DNA from: an uncultured Eubacterium sp. | Lineage (GTDB): Bacteria; Bacillota; Clostridia; Lachnospirales; Lachnospiraceae | Direction of reading: 5' to 3' | Length of the DNA stretch: 64,000 nucleotides | NCBI GenBank assembly: GCA_910589665.1 | Contig: CAJUTR010000012.1 | Span: forward strand, 1 to 64,000 | In this document: positions 59,238 to 64,000 of the stretch, one piece after another | How positions within the stretch are numbered: position 1 is the first letter of the stretch | Layout of the letters: the number at the start of each line of letters is the position of its first letter | Made by a program: the position numbers and the translations under genes | Notes under the pieces: generated by a model | Database searches by the model: none | The model's input: only the letters and a program-made list of their open reading frames with translations | What the model was told of the DNA's origin: nothing

Positions 59238-60848
59238 TTAGCTTAATGCCTGGCGTTTTCTGGCCATATCATCGCTGTCGAGGTATTCATCGTATGTCGT
59301 TACTTTGTCGATCATGCCGTTTGGCGTGAATTCGATGATCCGGTTTGCGATGGTCTGGATGAACTGGTGGTCCTGGGATGTAAAAAGTACGACTCCCGGG
59401 AACTTGATGAGTCCGTTGTTCACGGATGTGATGGATTCCATATCCAAATGGTTGGTCGGTTCATCTAACATCAGCGCGTTTGCACCAAGCATCATCATTT
59501 TTGACAACATGACGCGGACTTTCTCGCCGCCGGAGAGGACGTTGACTTTTTTCAGGCCGTCATCGCCGGAGAACAGCATCCTTCCTAAAAAGCCGCGCAC
59601 GTAAGTAGCATCCTTTTCCGGGGAGAATGGCATGAGCCAGTCGACGATCGTATCGCTGCCGGCGAAATCTTTTGTGTTGTCTTTCGGAAAATAGGCCTGG
59701 CTTGTCGTGATTCCCCATTTGTAATCGCCTTCGTCCGGTTCCATCTCACCAGCAAGGATCTGGAACAGTGTCGTGGCAGCGATCCCATAAGAACCGACAA
59801 ATGCGATCTTATCGTCGTGGCCGACAGTGAATGAAACGTTATCCAACACCTTTTCGCCGTCGATCGTTTTGGATAGATTTGTTACAGTGAGAACTTCGTT
59901 TCCAATCTCCCGATCCGGTTTAAAATCAACATATGGATATTTCCGGCTGGATGGGCGAAGGGTGTCCAGTTCTATCTTTTCCAAAGCACGTTTTCGAGAA
60001 GTTGCCTGTTTGGATTTGGAAGCATTGGCACTGAAGCGCTGAATGAACTCCTGGAGTTCTTTGATTTTTTCTTCCTTCTTTTTGTTGGCTTCCTTCATCT
60101 GCTTGATCATTAACTGGCTTGATTCGTACCAGAAATCATAGTTGCCGGCATATAACTGCATTTTGGCATAGTCGATATCCACGGTGTGGGTGCAGACTTT
60201 ATTCAAAAAGTAGCGGTCGTGGGATACGACGATGATCGTATTATCAAAATTGATCAAAAATTCTTCGAGCCAGCGGATGGCGTCGAGATCCAAATGGTTC
60301 GTCGGCTCGTCCAGCAGCAGGATGTCTGGGTTTCCAAACAGTGCCCTTGCCAGAAGGACTTTCACTTTATCGGTACCTGACAATTCGCTCATCAGTTTAT
60401 CATGGAGTTCTGTCTCGATGTTCAGTCCATTCAGGAGCGTCGCGGCATCCGATTCCGCTTCCCATCCGTTCATGGCTGCAAAATCGGCCTCGAGTTCGCT
60501 TGCCCGGATGCCGTCCTCATCGGTAAAATCCTCTTTGGCGTAAATGGCATCTTTTTCTTTCATGATGTCATAGAGTTGCTGGTTTCCCATGATCACCGTG
60601 TCCAGCACGATGCAGTCGTCGTATTTAAAGTGATCCTGTTCTAAGACAGACAGCCGTTCGCCTGGAGTCATGATAATATCGCCCTGGGTCGGCTCGAGTT
60701 CTCCTGAGAGGATTTTTAAAAACGTTGATTTACCGGCCCCGTTGGCGCCGATAATACCGTAGCAGTTGCCCTCCGTAAATTTTATGTTGACATCTTCAAA
60801 AAGCGCTTTCTTACCGAAACGCAGGGTAACATTACTTGCTTGTATCAT
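59238..60848 (-). CDS. ABC-F family ATPase (YbiT/YkpA-like) with degenerate second ATPase site
   Basis: A 536-residue protein with two ATPase domains and a linker, of the ribosome-acting ABC-F family. First domain: Walker A GANGAGKST (34-42), Walker B LLLDEPTNHLDLDAI and H-loop VVSHDRYFL, but the signature reads LSGTDK (156-161) instead of LSGGEK. Second domain: signature LSGGEK (438-443) and Walker B LMLDEPTNHLDM are intact. The Walker A region reads GSYGIAATT (352-360), with Ala358 where the lysine is expected, and the H-loop has SQDHQF with Gln492. ATP hydrolysis at one or both composite sites may be lost. It has its own promoter on the minus strand and AAAGGAATG before the ATG. Confidence 0.93.
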   Translation of the reverse strand: MIQASNVTLRFGKKALFEDVNIKFTEGNCYGIIGANGAGKSTFLKILSGELEPTQGDIIMTPGERLSVLEQDHFKYDDCIVLDTVIMGNQQLYDIMKEKDAIYAKEDFTDEDGIRASELEADFAAMNGWEAESDAATLLNGLNIETELHDKLMSELSGTDKVKVLLARALFGNPDILLLDEPTNHLDLDAIRWLEEFLINFDNTIIVVSHDRYFLNKVCTHTVDIDYAKMQLYAGNYDFWYESSQLMIKQMKEANKKKEEKIKELQEFIQRFSANASKSKQATSRKRALEKIELDTLRPSSRKYPYVDFKPDREIGNEVLTVTNLSKTIDGEKVLDNVSFTVGHDDKIAFVGSYGIAATTLFQILAGEMEPDEGDYKWGITTSQAYFPKDNTKDFAGSDTIVDWLMPFSPEKDATYVRGFLGRMLFSGDDGLKKVNVLSGGEKVRVMLSKMMMLGANALMLDEPTNHLDMESITSVNNGLIKFPGVVLFTSQDHQFIQTIANRIIEFTPNGMIDKVTTYDEYLDSDDMARKRQALS

Positions 60849-60883
60849 TGTATTTCATTCCTTTCAATGCACGTATACTCATT

Positions 60884-60911
60884 ATTTTACTAAAAAACTG
60901 TGATTTTGCAA
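60884..60911 (-). promoter_or_regulatory. Promoter of the ABC-F gene (minus strand)
   Basis: On the minus strand TTGCAA (60911-60906), 16 nt, TAAAAT (60889-60884), 36 nt before the start codon. Confidence 0.6.
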
Positions 60912-60953
60912 GTCTTTTTATAAAAATAAATAGAGAACTCTGATTTTTGTATC

Positions 60954-60999
60954 TTGTGATTGCAAAACAGATATGCTAAAATAAAAGGACACTAGTGTC
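60954..60999 (+). promoter_or_regulatory. Promoter with palindromic operator before the GH13-like gene
   Basis: TTGTGA (60954-60959), 17 nt, TAAAAT (60977-60982) with a TGC extension. The perfect 12-bp palindrome GACACTAGTGTC (60988-60999) sits exactly where transcription should start, as for a repressor site. Confidence 0.6.
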
Positions 61000-61068
61000 A
61001 GAATTTATAACAAAATATTTGGATGACGAACAAAAAAGCGGAACAGAAATTTGAGGAAGACAGAATCG

Positions 61069-62856
61069 ATGAAGACAATAGAGAATGGACGTTTTTTGAT
61101 AAATCAGGGAAGAAATTTACGAGAGGGTGTGTTTGCATCGGAGAGCGGTGATAAAGCTGAGATCACGGTGTGGTGCAGGGACGCCTCGGACTGCCGGCTG
61201 TGCCTTTATCGCGGAAAAAAACTTTTATATAAGGTTCCGATGTTTTCAATGATCGAGTTGGGGGCGCCGGATCTGTTCAGCCTGCGGCTGGAAGGAGAGG
61301 GACTTACGGTCTTTTTGGAGCAGTGCGAATATATATTTGAAGCTGGCGGACGGTTGATCAATGATCCGTATATGCGCGCGACGGCGGGACGTGAAACGTT
61401 TGGCAGGAAGGCGAAACTGCGTGGACGCTTTTCTTTTCAGCGCTTTGACTGGTCGGGGGAAAAGCGGGTCTGTATTCCGTATGAGAACATGATCCTGTAT
61501 CAGTGCCATTTGCGTGGTTTTACGAAACATCGGAGTTCAGGGGTGGAACACCCGGGAACTTTTTCCGGCTTTGCAGAAAAAAATAGTTATCTCCAGGATT
61601 TGGGTGTCAATACGATCTTGTTCCAGCCGATTTATGATTTTAATGAGTGGATGGATGTGGGAGAGAAAAAGGTGAACTTTTGGGGGTATACCGGAGATGC
61701 CTGCTATTTTGCTCCCAAAGCTTCTTATGCCGCAGACGGGAGCCGGGCGGCGGAAGAAATGAAGCAGATGATAAAAAAGATCCATCAAAGTGGCATGAAC
61801 ATCCTGATGGATATCCACTTTGTGAACCGCTCCCCGGAATTCATCGTGAGATGTCTGAAATACTATGTGATCATGTATCACGTAGACGGATTTCTTGTAA
61901 ATACGGATGTTGTGTCCAAAGCCTGGATCGACGAAGATCCGGTTCTGCGCCAGTGCAAATTTCTCGGAAGCCGATGGGACTGGGGTTCGCTGGTGAACGG
62001 ACAGAAAAAACTAGGTGTGTTTAACGATGAGTTTTCAACGGTGGCGAGACGTTTTTTAAAGAGCGATGAAGGGCAGGTTGCCGATTTTTTCCGCCTGTTT
62101 AAAGCAGATGAGAGAGAGACTGGGAGGATACATTATATCACGCAGAAGAACGGGTTTACCCTGCGAGACCTTGTTTCATACGATGTCAAGCATAATGAAG
62201 CAAATGGGGAACGCAATAACGACGGAACGGAGTTTAACTATAGCTGGAACTGCGGACAGGAGGGGCCCAGCCGAAAAAAAGTGGTCAATGCCATGCGGCT
62301 CAGGCAGACGAAAAACGCGTTGTGTATGCTTCTGTTAGGGCTGGCTTCGCCAATGCTTCTGGCCGGCGATGAGTTCTGCCGAACGCAGAAAGGAAATAAC
62401 AACGCCTATTGCCATGATAACGCGTCTACGTGGGTGGACTGGAATCTGCTGGAGAAAAACCCGGAAGTTTATGAGTTTGCTAAGATGCTGATCCGGTTTC
62501 GGACACAGTGCCCGCTTTACGACAGAGAGGAAGCATTGACCGGCATGGATACGAGAGGAGTCGGGGCACCTGGGGTTTCTGGGCACGGTATCGAGCCGTG
62601 GGAAGTGAACGTATCGTATTACAGCCGGGAAATCGGAATTCTCTTTTATGGAACATATTACGGCGGAGCATCGATTTATATGATATTTAATTTTCACTGG
62701 GATGCGCATGAATTTTATCTGCCAGTCGTAAACAGTACGAAGAAGTGGAATGTGTTGTTTGATACGGGGCAGGATACGGATGCGGAAAAAAAGAGCGGGA
62801 TCAAGCAGTATGTCGTGTCGCCACGGTCGGTCGTTGTTTTTGAAAGTGAAAAATAG
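61069..62856 (+). CDS. GH13 debranching-enzyme-like protein lacking catalytic residues (pseudoenzyme)
   Basis: A 595-residue protein with the layout of isoamylase/pullulanase GH13 enzymes: an N-terminal beta domain (about 1-135), a TIM-barrel from YQCHLRGFTKH with NFWGYTGDACYFAPKASYA, then the family block GFTLRDLVSYDVKHNEANGE and NYSWNCGQEGPS, ending with GDEFCRTQKGNNNAYC. Catalytic positions are not conserved. Region II reads VDGFLVNTD, with Asn278 where the nucleophile Asp (VDGFRFD) belongs. Region III reads LGSRWDW, with Ser301 for the acid Glu. Region IV reads TQKNGF, with Lys-Asn (360-361) for His-Asp. It is a glycan-binding or regulatory relative at most, unless the active site moved. 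No signal peptide. Start ATG 61069 has GAGGAAG 9 nt upstream. Confidence 0.87.
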   Translation: MKTIENGRFLINQGRNLREGVFASESGDKAEITVWCRDASDCRLCLYRGKKLLYKVPMFSMIELGAPDLFSLRLEGEGLTVFLEQCEYIFEAGGRLINDPYMRATAGRETFGRKAKLRGRFSFQRFDWSGEKRVCIPYENMILYQCHLRGFTKHRSSGVEHPGTFSGFAEKNSYLQDLGVNTILFQPIYDFNEWMDVGEKKVNFWGYTGDACYFAPKASYAADGSRAAEEMKQMIKKIHQSGMNILMDIHFVNRSPEFIVRCLKYYVIMYHVDGFLVNTDVVSKAWIDEDPVLRQCKFLGSRWDWGSLVNGQKKLGVFNDEFSTVARRFLKSDEGQVADFFRLFKADERETGRIHYITQKNGFTLRDLVSYDVKHNEANGERNNDGTEFNYSWNCGQEGPSRKKVVNAMRLRQTKNALCMLLLGLASPMLLAGDEFCRTQKGNNNAYCHDNASTWVDWNLLEKNPEVYEFAKMLIRFRTQCPLYDREEALTGMDTRGVGAPGVSGHGIEPWEVNVSYYSREIGILFYGTYYGGASIYMIFNFHWDAHEFYLPVVNSTKKWNVLFDTGQDTDAEKKSGIKQYVVSPRSVVVFESEK

Positions 62857-62927
62857 GGGATTCCGCTTTTTCAGAACATTCCCCTCGCGGGAGGAAATAT
62901 TTCTGAACGGTGGAATCCCTTATTTTT
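62857..62927 (+). terminator. Large structured terminator after the GH13-like gene
   Basis: GGGATTCC (62857-62864) pairs with GGAATCCC (62912-62919). An inner TTCAGAA/TTCTGAA stem and a TCCC/GGGA tip lie inside. A T-run follows at 62923-62927. Confidence 0.8.
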
Positions 62928-62945
62928 CGAAAACTGCCTGTTGAT

Positions 62946-63137
62946 TTAGAAGTTGTGGTCTGCTGCAATCGGGTCAAACAGGTCGAGTTTGCAGTGTTTG
63001 TCGGAAGCGAAGTGTTTACATGTCGTACAGGACACATCAACATCCCCGGCTTTGTTCGTACAGGTACAACAATCTTTCGGGCTGTATGCGCTACAGTTTT
63101 TCGCTACGTTTTTATACGTGGATTCACTTGCTCTCAT
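62946..63137 (-). CDS. 63-residue cysteine-rich protein, unknown function
   Basis: A small minus-strand protein with seven cysteines (about 15, 23, 24, 26, 37, 40 and 49), arranged as CCTC and CTTC pairs, which suggests zinc or iron-sulfur binding. The first part is MRASESTYKNVAKNCSAYSP. AAAGGAG lies 7 nt before the ATG on the minus strand, an excellent ribosome binding site. No signal peptide or membrane segment. I recall similar short proteins in Lachnospiraceae but no assigned function. The opposite strand also has frames over this region, but without comparable sites. Confidence 0.75.
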   Translation of the reverse strand: MRASESTYKNVAKNCSAYSPKDCCTCTNKAGDVDVSCTTCKHFASDKHCKLDLFDPIAADHNF

Positions 63138-63243
63138 CGTTATTCTCCTTTCAAACGGAATGATTTAAGACATCAGAAATGTCTTACGGTATATTGTCCG
63201 CAAATGAGAGTGAAATATTCTGGATAAATGAGGTATTCGTTAC

Positions 63244-63690
63244 ATGAAATGTTATCGGATTGAAGATGTGAAAGAGTTTATGGAATTGCTTTTTTTAAAG
63301 GATATTTTTGATAAATTTTGTATGAGTAGTATGGAATTGAAGACACTTGTATCCTTTTCGGTGAACGGAAACATGTTTCCGGACTGGCTGGATGAGGAAG
63401 CGAAAGAATTTTATGGAAACTTAGAGTATGTGCCGTGGAAGCTGTTTCGCCCGACTGCGTTTTCCCTCATCAGGGGGAAGCAGACGCCGACGATGCTTCG
63501 GATCCAGTTCGTACATTATATGGAAAACGGAGACTGCGGTGGACTGCGCGTGCAGTTCGAAAACAGGGAACTAACCTGTATGAGTTCTTATACGGCCGCG
63601 GAATTTACTTTGGATAAAAGAGCGGAATTATCGTGGGATGAAAACTGTTCTCATTTTCTGAAAAAGAATAACATTTTGAGTACGGAATGA
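63244..63690 (+). CDS. DUF5721-like protein of unknown function
   Basis: A 148-residue protein with no signal peptide or membrane span and a mixed helical and beta composition. The beginning MKCYRIEDVKEFMELLFLKD and the DTFLL-like KDIFDKFCMSSMELKTLVSFSVNGNMFPDW stretch (written only in part here) agree with the family DUF5721 as I remember it, common in gut Clostridia. The ribosome binding site is not obvious: TGAGG lies 10 nt upstream of the ATG at 63244. No functional clue comes from its neighbours, apart from a DNA polymerase gene downstream. Confidence 0.6.
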   Translation: MKCYRIEDVKEFMELLFLKDIFDKFCMSSMELKTLVSFSVNGNMFPDWLDEEAKEFYGNLEYVPWKLFRPTAFSLIRGKQTPTMLRIQFVHYMENGDCGGLRVQFENRELTCMSSYTAAEFTLDKRAELSWDENCSHFLKKNNILSTE

Positions 63691-63731
63691 TAATCTAAAT
63701 AAGCAAATCCAAAACAAAAGTAATAATTATC

Positions 63732-63760
63732 CTGTTAAAACAGATACTAGTGTTAAAAGC
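63732..63760 (+). promoter_or_regulatory. Palindromes upstream of the Y-family polymerase gene
   Basis: CTGTTAAAACAG (63732-63743) is a perfect 12-bp palindrome. ATACTAGTGTT (63745-63755) follows and shares ACTAGTGT with the palindrome before the GH13-like gene. I see no canonical LexA box, so these are the best operator candidates. Confidence 0.4.
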
Positions 63761-63778
63761 AGGATTGGAGACTTTTGT

Positions 63779-64000
63779 ATGGAGAAGAGAGTATATCTTT
63801 GTATCGATCTAAAATCTTTTTATGCTTCTGTCGAGTGTGTGGAGCGCGGACTGGACCCGCTTCGTACGAATCTGGCAGTAGCGGATCCTGACCGGGGGAT
63901 CGGAACGATCTGTCTGGCCATTTCCCCTTCCATGAAAGCGCTTGGCATAAAAAACCGGTGCCGGGTTTACGAGATCCCGTCCTATATCGAATATATCAAA
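63779..64000 (+). CDS. Y-family (UmuC/ImpB-like) DNA polymerase, partial at window edge
   Basis: The first 74 residues of a lesion-bypass DNA polymerase. It begins MEKRVYLCIDLKSFYASVEC; the Asp in IDLKSFYASVE is the first metal ligand and the Phe-Tyr is the steric gate region. ERGLDPLRTNLAVAD and ISPSMKALGIKNRCRVYEIP follow the UmuC-like pattern more than DinB, which has a longer nucleotide-binding variation. AGGATTGGAG precedes the ATG. The rest lies beyond the window. Such polymerases are usually induced by DNA damage. Confidence 0.9.
   Translation, partial: MEKRVYLCIDLKSFYASVECVERGLDPLRTNLAVADPDRGIGTICLAISPSMKALGIKNRCRVYEIPSYIEYIK

Noticed and set aside
63691..63778. LexA box upstream of the Y-family polymerase
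   Set aside because: No GAAC-N4-GTTC or close variant is present; only other palindromes were found and these are reported as candidates.
1..64000. CRISPR arrays, insertion sequences, prophage or integrase genes
   Set aside because: No regularly spaced direct repeats, transposase or integrase-like proteins, or tRNA-associated attachment duplications were noticed by reading.

Overview
The window looks like a chromosomal segment of a spore-forming, probably motile, Gram-positive anaerobe of the Clostridia, most likely a Lachnospiraceae-type gut bacterium. This is inferred from gene content: Spo0A and SpoIVB, chemotaxis receptors, a YesN/YesM-type two-component pair next to a sugar ABC transporter, HemZ, split transketolase, FabV-type enoyl reductase, and exported proteins built from Big_2 (bacterial Ig-like) modules. 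No outer-membrane components are seen. Promoters are mostly plain sigma-A type (TTGACA-17-TATAAT or close). Many genes have strong Shine-Dalgarno sequences, which allowed several starts to be moved, including TTG or GTG starts.

Left third (1-28.9 kb): a truncated soluble chemotaxis-receptor fragment, tRNA-Gly(GCC), a giant Big_2 surface protein, then recN-spoIVB. In many Firmicutes spo0A follows spoIVB directly. Here about 7 kb lies between them: an OmpR-type two-component system, a methyltransferase/deoxyinosine-glycosylase fusion, a polysaccharide deacetylase and an NlpC/P60 hydrolase. spo0A follows, with candidate sigma-H and sigma-A promoters and a 0A box. Next comes a housekeeping run: rsh (ppGpp), an MBL hydrolase, hemZ, hisS, aspS, galM, a small membrane protein, a haemolysin III-like protein, fabV, and arcC on the minus strand.

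Middle (29-50 kb): a YesN/YesM-like sensor system controls or sits beside a galactofuranose/ribose-type ABC importer with two lipoprotein binding proteins, one at each end. It is followed by a beta-CASP metallo-beta-lactamase nuclease, an EAL phosphodiesterase with a dead GGDEF domain, transaldolase plus split transketolase, a full chemotaxis receptor, a DUF5662-like protein, cysK, a Big_2-tailed glycoside-hydrolase-like exported protein, a PAP2 phosphatase and a membrane protein.

The most unusual part is 50.3-57.9 kb. It is a compact Tad/Flp-like secretion or pilus operon: CpaE-like ATPase, a large exported beta-helix/Ig-like protein, TadA-like ATPase, a TadB/TadC-like membrane platform, TadE/TadF-like proteins, and four small proteins that share one N-terminal motif at identical positions (acidic 7, aromatic 8, Gly 9, then a hydrophobic helix). 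These resemble mature Flp pilins that begin directly at the processed end, without a leader peptide. Two of them are only 29 and 47 residues long. No prepilin peptidase is seen in the window. One family member carries an Ig-like domain resembling one in the beta-helix protein, so it could be a tip or adhesin adaptor.

Right end (57.9-64 kb): a CBS/DUF21 membrane protein and an ABC-F ATPase on the minus strand (the ABC-F has lost its second Walker A lysine); a GH13 debranching-enzyme-like protein in which all three catalytic residues appear replaced; a 63-residue cysteine-rich protein; a DUF5721-like protein; and the start of a Y-family DNA polymerase cut by the window edge. No CRISPR array, insertion sequence or rRNA was seen.
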